64,000 bases of DNA from Roseitalea porphyridii. GTDB lineage: Bacteria; Pseudomonadota; Alphaproteobacteria; Rhizobiales; Rhizobiaceae. Where the stretch lies: assembly GCF_004331955.1 (NCBI RefSeq), contig NZ_CP036532.1:2232001-2296000 (forward strand), given 5' to 3'. Both the position numbers and the translations under genes were made by a program. The notes beneath the pieces were generated by a model. It searched no databases. It was not told the origin of the DNA and saw only the letters and a list, made by a program, of their open reading frames with translations. This document shows, in pieces, positions 1 to 8,572 of this stretch; the first letter of the stretch is position 1; the number at the start of each line of letters is the position of its first letter.

Positions 1-1
1 T

Positions 2-748
2 CTGAACCGCCAGGAGATCGTCACCATGATGACGATCGGCGATCATCCGGACCTTCTGGCCGTGGGCTATCTGGTCAACCAGAACATGCTGCGGGCCGAC
101 GACGAGATCACCGCGATCGACCATGACGAGGAACTGGACGTGGTCGTCGTGCGCACCGCGCGCGAAACCGACTACGAAACGGTTCTGCAGAAGAAGGTGC
201 GTACGTCCGGCTGCGCGCAGGGGACCGTCTTCGGCGACGTCATGGACGGGTTCGACCGGATTGCCCTTCCGCAGGACGCGGTGCTGCGCACCTCGTGGCT
301 GCACGCCCTCACAAGGGCGATCAACCTGACGCCCAGTCTTTACCTGGCGGCCGGCGCCATCCATGGCTGCGTCCTGTGCGAGCGCGACCGGCCGCTCGTC
401 TATTTCGAGGACGTCGGCCGCCACAACGCCGTCGACAAGGTCGCCGGCTGGATGCGCATGAACGGCGTCGATGGCGGCGACAAGATCTTCTATACGACCG
501 GCCGGCTGACTTCGGAGATGGTGATCAAGACGGTGATGATGGGCATTCCCGTGCTGGTTTCGCGGTCCGGGTTCACCGCCTGGGGCGTGGACCTCGCGCG
601 TCAGGCCGGCCTGACCCTGATCGGACGCGCCCGCGGCAAGCGGTTCACCGTGCTTTCGGGCAACGACCGGATCGTCCGGGACATGGACTGGTCGAAGGTC
701 GCCGACGATGCCCCCGAGCACAGGCGCAAGGGCGCGCGCGATGACTGA
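2..748 (+). CDS. fdhD: Formate dehydrogenase accessory sulfurtransferase FdhD (5' partial)
   Basis: FdhD is a cytoplasmic sulfur carrier needed to make active molybdenum- or tungsten-dependent formate dehydrogenase. The frame is open from base 2, so the N-terminus lies upstream of the window; 248 codons are visible. Recognisable are the conserved DVGRHNAVDK block (about visible residues 137-146) and the TTGRLTSEMV block. Family members usually carry a CxxC pair in the loop before the DVGRH block. Here that loop reads SGCAQGTVFGD with one cysteine, while a CVLC pair sits later, just before the DVGRH block. Its 3' end overlaps mobA by 8 bases, and mobA-mobB-moeA follow, which fits a role in molybdenum enzyme maturation. 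The identity is secure; the sulfur-relay chemistry in this variant is inferred. Confidence 0.93.
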   Translation: MNRQEIVTMMTIGDHPDLLAVGYLVNQNMLRADDEITAIDHDEELDVVVVRTARETDYETVLQKKVRTSGCAQGTVFGDVMDGFDRIALPQDAVLRTSWLHALTRAINLTPSLYLAAGAIHGCVLCERDRPLVYFEDVGRHNAVDKVAGWMRMNGVDGGDKIFYTTGRLTSEMVIKTVMMGIPVLVSRSGFTAWGVDLARQAGLTLIGRARGKRFTVLSGNDRIVRDMDWSKVADDAPEHRRKGARDD

Positions 749-1382
749 CCTGACCGCTGGCAAGAAGACGATCCTCGGCGTGGTTCTGGCGGGCGGCCAG
801 TCTCGCCGCATGGGCGGCACCGACAAGGCGCTCGTCCCGCTGGCCGGCCGGCCGCTGATCGCCCATGTCGCCGGGCGCCTGGCGCCACAGGTCGATGCGG
901 TCGCCATCAACGCCAATGGCGATCCGGCGCGGTTCGAGGAAACCGCCCTGCCCGTCTTCGCCGATACGGTCGCGGGCCATGCCGGCCCGCTCGCCGGCGT
1001 GCTTGCGGCCATGGACCATGCCGCGCGGCATCATCCGTCCGTGACCCACGTCGCCACGGCCGCAACCGACACGCCGTTCTTTCCCGAAGACCTCGTTGCG
1101 CGGCTTTCGGCGGCGGCAACGACCGCCAACACGATCGCCATGGCCACCTCGGACGGCCACCGCCACCCCGTCTTCGCGCTCTGGCCCGTCGCCCTTGCCG
1201 ACGATCTTGGCGACTGGCTTGAGACGTCCGATACGCTCAAGGTGATGGCCTTCGTGCAACGCCATCACCTCGCCGAGGTCGACTTCCCCGTCGGCCGCGA
1301 CGGCACCGATCCGTTCTTCAACATCAACACGCCCGACGATCTGGCCCGCGCCGAAACGTTCATGCGGCAGGGGGCGGCCTGA
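741..1382 (+). CDS. mobA: Molybdenum cofactor guanylyltransferase MobA
   Basis: MobA joins GMP from GTP to molybdopterin, giving the guanine dinucleotide cofactor used by DMSO-reductase-family enzymes such as formate dehydrogenase. The nucleotidyltransferase signature LAGGQSRRMGGTDKA spans residues 16-30, and the 213-residue length is normal. A longer reading from base 708 would run deep into fdhD, so I chose the ATG at 741, which overlaps the fdhD stop by 8 bases. The stop overlaps the mobB start (ATG within TGATG), suggesting translational coupling through the whole cofactor operon. Confidence 0.93.
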   Translation: MTDLTAGKKTILGVVLAGGQSRRMGGTDKALVPLAGRPLIAHVAGRLAPQVDAVAINANGDPARFEETALPVFADTVAGHAGPLAGVLAAMDHAARHHPSVTHVATAATDTPFFPEDLVARLSAAATTANTIAMATSDGHRHPVFALWPVALADDLGDWLETSDTLKVMAFVQRHHLAEVDFPVGRDGTDPFFNINTPDDLARAETFMRQGAA

Positions 1383-1933
1383 TGCGTGCCCTTCCGCCCC
1401 GTTTCGGCATCGTTGGCTGGAAGGACACCGGCAAGACGACGATGACCGCACGGCTCGTTCAGGAACTGGTCCGGCGCGGCTACCGGGTCGCGACGGTCAA
1501 GCGCGCCCACGCCGCCTTCGACATCGACCGGGCCGGCACCGACAGCCATACGCACCGGATGGCGGGCGCCGCCGAGGTGGCGATCGTCTCCCGCAACCGC
1601 TGGGCGCTCATGCACGAGAACGAGAGCGGCGAGGACGAGGCGACCCTGGACGAGATTATCGAGCGCCTGTCGCCCTGCGATGTCGTGCTGGTCGAAGGCT
1701 TCAAGGCCGAACGCCATCCGAAGGTCGAGATGCGCCACGCCGCCAACGCCGCCGCGCCGATGCTGGCCGATGACGATCCGGCGATCGTCGCACTCGTCTT
1801 CGATGAGGTGCCGCCCGAGGCGACCCGCTTCGGTCGCCCCGTGTTCCAGCGCGATCAGGTCGGTGCGATCGCGCAACTGGTCGAGGAAGCGTGCGAACTT
1901 GCCGGACACGCCAGGCGGACAGCGACGCGATGA
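1382..1933 (+). CDS. mobB: Molybdopterin-guanine dinucleotide biosynthesis protein MobB
   Basis: MobB is a small P-loop GTPase that assists MobA in forming or delivering the guanine dinucleotide form of the molybdenum cofactor. The Walker A motif GWKDTGKTTM is at residues 12-21, and the VLVEGFKAERHPKVE block typical of MobB follows. At 183 residues it is full length. It starts within the mobA stop and its own stop overlaps the moeA start in an ATGA, so it lies centrally in a coupled operon. Confidence 0.92.
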   Translation: MRALPPRFGIVGWKDTGKTTMTARLVQELVRRGYRVATVKRAHAAFDIDRAGTDSHTHRMAGAAEVAIVSRNRWALMHENESGEDEATLDEIIERLSPCDVVLVEGFKAERHPKVEMRHAANAAAPMLADDDPAIVALVFDEVPPEATRFGRPVFQRDQVGAIAQLVEEACELAGHARRTATR

Positions 1934-3213
1934 GCACGGCACGCAAGCTGATCGACGATTGCTTCGTCCATGACAGCGGGCGCATGCGCCATGACGACGT
2001 GCTGGCGCTGCTTGCGGACCGTCTTGCGCCCGTCGCCGGCGTCGAGACCGTGCCCGTCATCGAAGCCGCCGGGCGCATCGCCGCGTCCGATGTGACCGCG
2101 CCGATCCACGTCCCCCGGAGCGACAATGCCGCCGTCGACGGGTTCGCCTTCTCGCACGCCGATTACCGCGAACGCGGCGGCCGCCTCGTGCCGGCCGCAC
2201 GGATTGCCGCCGGGACCCTACCCGATGAGCGGCTCCCCGCCGGCGCGTGCGCACGCATCTTCACCGGCGCGCCGATGCCCGAGGGCGCCGACACGGTCGT
2301 GATGGAAGAGGATTGCCTGGTCGAGACGGACGGCACGATCCTCATCCCGGAGGGCCTGAAGGCCGGCGCCAACCGGCGGCTCGCCGGCGAGGATTTCCGC
2401 CCGGGCGATCCCGTCCTTCGCGCCGGCGAGCCGCTCCGCCCGCAGGATCTTGCAGCCCTTGCCGCGACCGGACACGACGAGGTAGCGGTGCGCGCGCGGC
2501 TGCGCATCGCGATCCTGTCAACCGGCGACGAGATCATCGAGCCCGGCCGGCCGGCGCACCGGGCACAGGTCTACGACTCCAACCGGCCCATGCTGCTGTC
2601 GCTCGCCACCGCGCCGGCGACCACTGTTACCGATCTCGGCCATGTCGGCGACGATGCGGACGAACTGCGCCGCACGATCGCCCGCGCCGCCGGGAACCAT
2701 GACCTGATCGTCACGTCCGGCGGCGCCTCGCGCGGCGCCGAGGACCACATGCTCGACGTGCTCGATCGCCTCGGACGGCGTCATCTCTGGCAGATCGCCG
2801 TCAAGCCGGGCCGGCCGATGATGTTCGGCCAGATCGGCGACACGGTGCTGATCGGTCTGCCCGGCAACCCGGTCGCGGTGCGCGTCTGCTTTGCGCTCTA
2901 TGCGCGCGCTGTGATCGGCCACCTTGCAGGCGCGGCGTTCTCGCGACCGACCGGCTATCCGCTGCCCGCCGGCTTCGAGATTGCCAGGAAGAAGACCGGC
3001 CGGCGCGAGTTCCTGCGCGGCTGGGTCGCCTCCGACCCGGAGACCGGCAAGCTGGTCGCGCACAAGTTCCCGCGCGACGGATCGGGGCTCGTCTCGGGTC
3101 TTCAGGCGGCCACGGGGCTGATCGAACTCGACGAGGAGACGAGCACGGTTGCGCGCGGCGATGCGGTGCGCTTCATACCCTTTGCCGAAATGGCCCTGCC
3201 GACAGGAACATGA
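1930..3213 (+). CDS. moeA: Molybdopterin molybdenumtransferase MoeA
   Basis: MoeA inserts molybdate into adenylylated molybdopterin, the last general step of molybdenum cofactor synthesis. The 427-residue protein has the family's domain series, with PRSDNAAVDGFAF near the N-terminus, the TGDEI segment, the TSGGASRG nucleotide-binding segment and GLPGNPVA near the C-terminal domain. I placed the start at 1930 (ATGA overlap with mobB) because the longer frame from 1891 would lie inside mobB. Downstream, its stop overlaps the cytochrome b561-like gene. Operon position and motifs agree. Confidence 0.94.
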   Translation: MSTARKLIDDCFVHDSGRMRHDDVLALLADRLAPVAGVETVPVIEAAGRIAASDVTAPIHVPRSDNAAVDGFAFSHADYRERGGRLVPAARIAAGTLPDERLPAGACARIFTGAPMPEGADTVVMEEDCLVETDGTILIPEGLKAGANRRLAGEDFRPGDPVLRAGEPLRPQDLAALAATGHDEVAVRARLRIAILSTGDEIIEPGRPAHRAQVYDSNRPMLLSLATAPATTVTDLGHVGDDADELRRTIARAAGNHDLIVTSGGASRGAEDHMLDVLDRLGRRHLWQIAVKPGRPMMFGQIGDTVLIGLPGNPVAVRVCFALYARAVIGHLAGAAFSRPTGYPLPAGFEIARKKTGRREFLRGWVASDPETGKLVAHKFPRDGSGLVSGLQAATGLIELDEETSTVARGDAVRFIPFAEMALPTGT

Positions 3214-3833
3214 ACCAGCCGATGACCCTTGATGCGATCGACACCGGCGACGAGGAGGCCGAGGCCTACGCCGAACGGCCGTCCGGCCCGCCCCACAGTG
3301 CCGAACGGCGGCCCCTGCCCGCAGACCGGTTCGGCGGCTACACGGCGCTGTCGATCACGCTTCACTGGCTGACCCTTGTCGTGATCGCCATCCTCGTCGC
3401 CGCCTGGTTCGTCGACCGGCCCGACCTGCATCTGGTGGCCGGTATCGTCGCCGCGCCTGTTCTGCTGGTCCACGCCGTTCGCCGCTTCGCGCGTGGCTTT
3501 CCGCGCGCGCCCGACGAGCCGGCGGCCACGGCGCTGATCGCCCGCCTGGCCATCCTCGTCATGCTCGCCGCCATGATCGTGCTCGCGGTGTCCGGCCTTG
3601 CGATGCCGCTCGCGGCCGGCCTGCCGGCGACGGTGCTGGGCATCGCATTGCCCATCCTGCCCTGGCCGGCAAATCCGGCGATCGCGAACGTCGCAGCGAC
3701 CATCCATGTCGGGGCGGCGATCGCTCTGGCCGGCGGGATCGGCGTGCACCTGCTGGCGGCGATCGGCTACGGCGCCCGCGGCATGCATGCGGTCACCGCG
3801 CGCGTCGTCCGCGCGATCCCGGCGGGGCGGTAG
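3210..3833 (+). CDS. Cytochrome b561-type di-haem membrane protein
   Basis: This 207-residue integral membrane protein begins with a polar stretch of about 45 residues and then has roughly four hydrophobic helices. Histidines in helix contexts (TLHWLTL, PDLHLVAG, ATIHVGAA, IGVHLLA) fit two b-type haems, as in cytochrome b561 and the gamma subunits of formate dehydrogenases. It starts inside the moeA stop (ATGA), so it is co-translated with the molybdenum cofactor genes. That neighbourhood suggests a quinone-linked electron carrier for a molybdoenzyme, perhaps a formate dehydrogenase encoded upstream of the window. The family call is fairly firm; the partner enzyme is inference. Confidence 0.72.
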   Translation: MNQPMTLDAIDTGDEEAEAYAERPSGPPHSAERRPLPADRFGGYTALSITLHWLTLVVIAILVAAWFVDRPDLHLVAGIVAAPVLLVHAVRRFARGFPRAPDEPAATALIARLAILVMLAAMIVLAVSGLAMPLAAGLPATVLGIALPILPWPANPAIANVAATIHVGAAIALAGGIGVHLLAAIGYGARGMHAVTARVVRAIPAGR

Positions 3834-3975
3834 CGCTCCGCCCCTGACACCCAACCGTCATTTTCGGTTGCAAAGCGCTTTGACATCGGGAAGTGTTGCC
3901 GCCAATGCCCGCCCGGAGCGGCGGGCGCCCAACCGCCCGCGCCCGGCGCGGGCCACGCGTGACAAGAGGTATTCC

Positions 3976-4755
3976 ATGCGTTCGACCAAGACAATTCTGG
4001 CCGCGGCCACGACCCTTGCGCTGTCGCTCGGCGCCGCCCAGGCCCAGGACCAGATGCAGATCAAGATCGGCACCGAAGGCGCCTACCCGCCCTTCAACAC
4101 GCTCGAGGCCGACGGCACGCTGACCGGCTTCGACATCGATATCGCCAAGGCACTGTGCGAGGAAATGAACGCTGAGTGCGAATTCGTCACCCAGGACTGG
4201 GACGGCATCATCCCGGCGCTGGTGGCCGGCAAGTTCGACGCGATCATCGCGTCCATGTCGATCACCGAGGAGCGCAAGCAGACCGTCGACTTCACCAACA
4301 AGTACTACAACACCCCGCCGGCGATCGCCGTGCCGAAGGATTCCGACATCGAGGCGGCGACCGACGAGGCGCTCGCCGGTCGGTCGATCGGCGCCCAGTC
4401 GGCGACCACCCATTCGAACTATGCCGAGGAGAAGCTGTCCTCGGCCGATCTTCGCCTCTACCCGACGCCGGACGAGTACAAGCTCGATCTCGCTTCGGGC
4501 CGCATCGACGCGGTGATCGACGATGTGGTGGTGCTGTCGGAGTGGCTCGACACCGAAGACGGCGCCTGCTGCAAGATCCTCGACACGCTGACGCCCGATC
4601 CGGTGATCAACGGTGAAGGCGCAGGCATCGCCGTCCGCAAGGGCGAGGATGAACTGCGCGAAGCCTTCAACGCGGCGATCGAGGCGATCCGCGAGAACGG
4701 CACCTATCAGGAAATCAACGACAAGTATTTCGCGTTCGACGTTTATGGCGGCTGA
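3976..4755 (+). CDS. Polar amino acid ABC transporter, periplasmic binding protein
   Basis: A 259-residue type-3 extracellular solute-binding protein, closest in style to the lysine/arginine/ornithine, histidine and opine binders. A signal peptide of about 23 residues ends in AQA. The family block GFDIDIAKALCEEM follows the N-terminal TEGAYPPFN, and DWDGIIPALVAGKFDAI is also present. I chose the ATG at 3976 because it opens directly onto the signal peptide, while the longer frame from 3598 overlaps the b561 gene. Two permease genes follow after a hairpin with a T-run. The exact ligand cannot be read from the sequence. Confidence 0.9.
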   Translation: MRSTKTILAAATTLALSLGAAQAQDQMQIKIGTEGAYPPFNTLEADGTLTGFDIDIAKALCEEMNAECEFVTQDWDGIIPALVAGKFDAIIASMSITEERKQTVDFTNKYYNTPPAIAVPKDSDIEAATDEALAGRSIGAQSATTHSNYAEEKLSSADLRLYPTPDEYKLDLASGRIDAVIDDVVVLSEWLDTEDGACCKILDTLTPDPVINGEGAGIAVRKGEDELREAFNAAIEAIRENGTYQEINDKYFAFDVYGG

Positions 4756-4785
4756 CCGCCGGACCTGAACCCTGAAACGGAAAAT

Positions 4786-4813
4786 GGCGGGGACGGCCTG
4801 TCTCCGCCCTTTT
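4786..4813 (+). terminator. Hairpin with T-run between binding protein and permease genes
   Basis: A 9-bp stem (GGCGGGGAC with GTCTCCGCC, one G-U pair) closes a five-base loop and is followed by CTTTT. This looks like a weak intrinsic terminator. Its place between the binding-protein gene and the first permease gene is typical of partial termination or mRNA stabilisation that keeps the periplasmic protein in excess over the membrane subunits. Confidence 0.6.
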
Positions 4814-4847
4814 CATATCCGCCCGCATGCGCGTGAAATGATTGCCG

Positions 4848-5558
4848 ATGGAAGCACTGGGCTACCTCGCATTCGGTGACACCGGCTGGAGCGACGAGAT
4901 CGCCGGCGGCGTCCTGATCACCGCGTCGCTGGCGCTGGCGACCCTGCCCATCGGCCTTGCCATCGGCTTCTTTCTCGCCCTCGCAAAACAGTCGCGCGAG
5001 GAAACGCTGCGGCTTGCCGCCGACGTCTACACGACCATCTTTCGCGGCCTGCCCGAGCTTCTGACCATCTTCATGGTCTATTACGGCATGCAGATCGGCA
5101 TCCGGCAGCTTTCGCTGGCGCTCGGCTTCGAGGGCGGCTTCGAGATCAACGCCTTCATCGCCGGCATGATCGCGCTCGCGGTCGTCTTTTCCTCCTTTGC
5201 GAGCGAGGTGTTCCTGTCGGCGTTCCGCGCCATTCCAGCCGGCCAGTACGAGGCCGGCGACGCCCTCGGCCTCAGCCGCTGGCAGACCATGCGCACGATC
5301 ATCGCCCCGCAGCTCATCCGCATCGCCCTGCCCGGCCTGGGCAATCTGTGGCTGATCCTTCTCAAGGACACCGCATACATCTCGGTGATCGGCCTTTCGG
5401 ACATCATGCGCCAGGCCGGCATCGCCGCGCGCGTGACCAAGGAAGCGTTCCTGTTCTTCGGCATCGCCTGCCTGCTCTATCTGACCCTTGCCGTGCTCTC
5501 CTCGGTGGTCTTCTCGCGCATCGAGCGCGCCGCCCGACGCTCGGAGGCGCGGGCATGA
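4848..5558 (+). CDS. Polar amino acid ABC transporter permease (HisQ-like)
   Basis: Inner-membrane permease of the HisMQ/ArtQM type, 236 residues from the ATG at 4848; a TTG two codons upstream is an alternative. The binding-protein-dependent EAA loop is visible as YEAGDALGLSRWQTMRTI, which contacts the ATPase subunit. Hydrophobic helices and the FRGLPELLTIF segment are typical. The stop overlaps the second permease gene (ATGA), so the two are expected to form a heterodimer. No ATP-binding subunit gene is next to it. Confidence 0.9.
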   Translation: MEALGYLAFGDTGWSDEIAGGVLITASLALATLPIGLAIGFFLALAKQSREETLRLAADVYTTIFRGLPELLTIFMVYYGMQIGIRQLSLALGFEGGFEINAFIAGMIALAVVFSSFASEVFLSAFRAIPAGQYEAGDALGLSRWQTMRTIIAPQLIRIALPGLGNLWLILLKDTAYISVIGLSDIMRQAGIAARVTKEAFLFFGIACLLYLTLAVLSSVVFSRIERAARRSEARA

Positions 5559-6388
5559 GCGTGGTCCGCGAAGCCCTGTTGCCGCCGCAGCCCGCGCCGC
5601 CCGATATCGACCGGCGCTGGACGCGCGCCCGCATTGCCGGCCATCTTCTGATGACCTTCTGGGTTACCGCCGGCGTCGCCATGGTCTGGTGGCTGATCGG
5701 TGCCTGGGACATCGACTTCGTCGAGCGCTACCTGCCGCGCTATCTCGAGGGCCTTCAGACTACGCTGACGCTGGTCGCCATCTCGATCGTGCTCGGCGCG
5801 GGGCTGTCGCTGCCGCTGGCCTTCATGCGCATGTCCGACAACCGTCTCGTCGGCGCCGTCGCCTACGGTTATGTCTATTTCTTCCGCGGCACGCCGCTGC
5901 TCGCCCAGCTCTTCCTGATCTATTACGGCTTCGGCACGTTCCGGGCCGAACTGGAGGCGGTCGGCCTTTGGTGGTTCTTCCGCGATGCCTGGAACTGCGC
6001 TCTGTTCGCCTTTACGCTGAACACCGCCGCCTACCAGGCCGAAATTCTGCGCGGGGCGATCGAAAGCGTTCGGCCGGGCCAGTGGGAGGCGGGCTCGGCG
6101 CTGGGGCTGCGGCCCATCCAGACGTTTCGCAAGATCGTCATGCCGCAGGCGATGATCGTCGCGCTGCGCCCCTACGGCAACGAGATCATTCTGATGATCA
6201 AGGGGTCGGCCGTCGTCGCGCTGATCACCGTGTTCGACCTGATGGCAGTGACGCGCCGCGCCTTCTCCAACACCTTCGATTTCCAGACCTACATCTGGGC
6301 CGCCGTCTTCTATCTGCTGATCGTCGAGACCGTCCGCATTCTCTGGAACCGGCTCGAAAAGCGCCTGACCCGCCATCTCGAGCGCTGA
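5555..6388 (+). CDS. Polar amino acid ABC transporter permease (HisM-like)
   Basis: Second permease of the same importer, 277 residues. It has a longer cytoplasmic N-terminus (about 35 residues) than its partner, then the usual membrane helices, the FFRGTPLLAQLFLIYYGF block and the EAA loop WEAGSALGLRPIQTFRKI. I chose the ATG at 5555, coupled to the upstream stop, over a longer frame from 5348 that would lie inside the first permease. The next gene is an unrelated dehydrogenase, so the ATPase must come from elsewhere. Confidence 0.9.
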   Translation: MSVVREALLPPQPAPPDIDRRWTRARIAGHLLMTFWVTAGVAMVWWLIGAWDIDFVERYLPRYLEGLQTTLTLVAISIVLGAGLSLPLAFMRMSDNRLVGAVAYGYVYFFRGTPLLAQLFLIYYGFGTFRAELEAVGLWWFFRDAWNCALFAFTLNTAAYQAEILRGAIESVRPGQWEAGSALGLRPIQTFRKIVMPQAMIVALRPYGNEIILMIKGSAVVALITVFDLMAVTRRAFSNTFDFQTYIWAAVFYLLIVETVRILWNRLEKRLTRHLER

Positions 6389-6519
6389 ATCGGCGTGTGA
6401 AGCTCCCGAATCATTCTCGCAACGGTTCCGCCTAAGCGATTCCGGCGCCAGCGCTTTCCGGCTTTGCGGCGGCGCGGTCGCGCGTTATGTCGGGGTCCGG
6501 ACCAAACGGGAGACAGGCA

Positions 6520-7404
6520 ATGGCGAAGACCGCTTTCATCGGGCTCGGCGTGATGGGCTACCACATGGCTGCGCATCTGAAGAACCGGGGCGGCCACGAC
6601 GTCACGGTCTATAACCGTACCGCCGCCAAGGCCGAGCAATGGGTCGCCGAGCATGGTGGCGCCCGGGCCGACACCCCCGCGGCCGCGGCCGAAGGCGCCG
6701 ATTTCGTCTTCGCCTGCGTCGGCCGCGACGAGGATCTTTGGCAGGTCACCATGGGCGAGGACGGGGCCTTCGCCACGATGGGCAAGGGCGCGGTCTTCAT
6801 CGACAACACAACAGCTTCGGCCGACATCGCCCGCAAGCTCGACGCCGCCGCCACCGAGCGCGGCTTCGGCTTCATCGACGCGCCGGTTTCCGGCGGCGAG
6901 GCGGGCGCGGTCAATGGCGCGCTGACGGTCATGTGCGGCGGCGGCGAGGAGACCTTTGCCCACGCCAGACCGGTCATCGAGAGCTATGCCAAGATGGTGG
7001 GCCTGATGGGGCCGGCCGGCAGCGGCCAGCTCACCAAGATGGTCAACCAGATCTGCATCGCCGGGCTGGTCCAGGGGCTTTCCGAGGGCATCCATTTCGC
7101 CAAGCGCGCCGGGCTCGATGTCGAGCAGGTCATCGGCGTCATCTCGCAGGGCGCCGCAGGCTCCTGGCAGATGGAGAACCGCCACAAGACGATGGATGCG
7201 GGCAAGTACGACCACGGCTTCGCCGTCGACTGGATGCGCAAGGACCTTCAGATCGTACTCGCCGAAGCCGACCGCAACGGCACCGCGCTTCCGGTCACGG
7301 CCCTGGTCGACCAGTTCTACAAGGACATTCAGAACATGGGCGGCAACCGCTGGGACACCTCGTCCCTGCTCGCCCGTCTGCAACGGATCGCCGGCGACGG
7401 TTGA
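6520..7404 (+). CDS. 3-hydroxyisobutyrate dehydrogenase-family NAD(P) oxidoreductase
   Basis: A 294-residue beta-hydroxyacid dehydrogenase. The Rossmann motif GLGVMG is at residues 8-13. The substrate-binding signature DAPVSGGEAGA and the catalytic-lysine segment GSGQLTKMVNQ are intact. Family members oxidise 3-hydroxyisobutyrate in valine breakdown or reduce tartronate semialdehyde or succinic semialdehyde, and the sequence does not settle which. A GGGAGA Shine-Dalgarno sequence supports the ATG at 6520. The Lrp-family regulator gene that follows on the opposite strand is convergent and ends 8 bases away. Confidence 0.85.
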   Translation: MAKTAFIGLGVMGYHMAAHLKNRGGHDVTVYNRTAAKAEQWVAEHGGARADTPAAAAEGADFVFACVGRDEDLWQVTMGEDGAFATMGKGAVFIDNTTASADIARKLDAAATERGFGFIDAPVSGGEAGAVNGALTVMCGGGEETFAHARPVIESYAKMVGLMGPAGSGQLTKMVNQICIAGLVQGLSEGIHFAKRAGLDVEQVIGVISQGAAGSWQMENRHKTMDAGKYDHGFAVDWMRKDLQIVLAEADRNGTALPVTALVDQFYKDIQNMGGNRWDTSSLLARLQRIAGDG

Positions 7405-7411
7405 CCCGCGC

Positions 7412-7882
7412 CTATTTGTCGACCGGCAGATAGTCGAGCGGCATTTCGGTGGTGAACTTGATCTGCTCCATGGCGAAGGTCGAGGAGACGTCGCGGATCT
7501 CGATCTTCTCGATCAGCCGCTTGTAGAACGCGTCGTAGGCCGGAATGTCGGGCACGACCACACGCAGCAGATAGTCGACATCGCCGCTCATCCGGTAGAA
7601 TTCGACCACCTCGGGGAACTGCACGATCACCTCTGCGAAGCGCCTGAGCCATTCGGTCGAATGCGAATTGGTGCGGATCGAGACGAACACGGTCACGCGC
7701 GCATTGACCTTTTCCGGGTTGAGGATTGCCACGCGTCGATCGATGACGCCTTCTTCCTCAAGCTTCTGGATGCGCCGCCAGCATGGCGTCGTCGACAGGC
7801 CGACCTTTTTGGCGATGTCGGCGACGGCGATGGTCGAGTCTTCCTGCAACAGGCGCAGGATCTTGCGGTCGAGACGGTCCAT
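7412..7882 (-). CDS. Lrp/AsnC family transcriptional regulator
   Basis: A 156-residue regulator. The N-terminal helix-turn-helix (residues about 5-60) includes IAKKVGLSTTPCWRRIQKLE, and a C-terminal RAM effector-binding domain follows. The RMSGDVDYLLRVVV segment is typical of the ligand-binding half. Such proteins sense amino acids and usually control nearby transport or catabolic genes. The ligand is unknown. The gene is convergent with the dehydrogenase gene, so linkage to it is only positional. Confidence 0.88.
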   Translation of the reverse strand: MDRLDRKILRLLQEDSTIAVADIAKKVGLSTTPCWRRIQKLEEEGVIDRRVAILNPEKVNARVTVFVSIRTNSHSTEWLRRFAEVIVQFPEVVEFYRMSGDVDYLLRVVVPDIPAYDAFYKRLIEKIEIRDVSSTFAMEQIKFTTEMPLDYLPVDK

Positions 7883-7951
7883 GGCTGGAATATCTTTCTA
7901 TGAGAAGCGCCAACGGCCCCATAGAACAGAAAATTCATCTCGCCAAGGCCA

Positions 7952-8572
7952 TCACAGACGTTTGTGAACCGCCTGGCGCAGGACGGGAAGCAGGTCGGTC
8001 TCGAACCACGGGTTGCGCTTCAGCCATGCGGTGTTGCGCCAGGACGGGTGCGGGATCGGAATAACGGGGTAGGCCTTGTCCGGCAGCGCCTGATAGTCAC
8101 GCCAGGCGGCCACGGTTTCCGTGAGCGTCTTCTTTCGGTGCGGGCCCAGATGGTAGGCCTGCGCATACTGGCCCACGGCGATGACCAGTTCCAGCTGGCC
8201 CATCGCGGCGAACAGATCGTCGTGCCAGGTGCGCGCGCATTCGCGGCGCGGCGGCAGGTCGCCGCCCTTGGCGTCGAGCCCGGGAAAGCAGAAGCCCATC
8301 GGCACGATCGCCAGCCGGTCCGGATCGTAGAACGTCGCCTCGTCGACATCGAGCCAATGGCGCAGCCGGTCGCCCGAAGGGTCGGTGAAGGGCCGGCCCG
8401 AGGCATGCACGCGCGTGCCCGGCGCCTGGCCGCAGATGGCGATCTTCGCCTTCGGCGAGACCACGCAGACCGGATTGGGCTCGTGCGGCAGCGGTTTGCC
8501 GGTCGGAGCGTCGCGGCAGATGCGGCAGGCGCCGATCGCAGCCGTCAGTTCGGCAAGTCTGTCTTCACTCAT
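7952..8572 (-). CDS. Uracil-DNA glycosylase family protein
   Basis: A 206-residue member of the uracil-DNA glycosylase superfamily, which removes uracil or damaged bases from DNA. The water-activating motif region reads GQAPGTRVHASGRPF (residues about 50-64), and the C-terminal substrate motif is HPSWRN. Only a CRIC pair and one further nearby cysteine are seen, so a 4Fe-4S cluster as in family 4 enzymes is uncertain. I chose the ATG at 8572, four codons before the end of the nuclease gene, because the longer frame to 8758 lies inside that gene. Confidence 0.78.
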   Translation of the reverse strand: MSEDRLAELTAAIGACRICRDAPTGKPLPHEPNPVCVVSPKAKIAICGQAPGTRVHASGRPFTDPSGDRLRHWLDVDEATFYDPDRLAIVPMGFCFPGLDAKGGDLPPRRECARTWHDDLFAAMGQLELVIAVGQYAQAYHLGPHRKKTLTETVAAWRDYQALPDKAYPVIPIPHPSWRNTAWLKRNPWFETDLLPVLRQAVHKRL

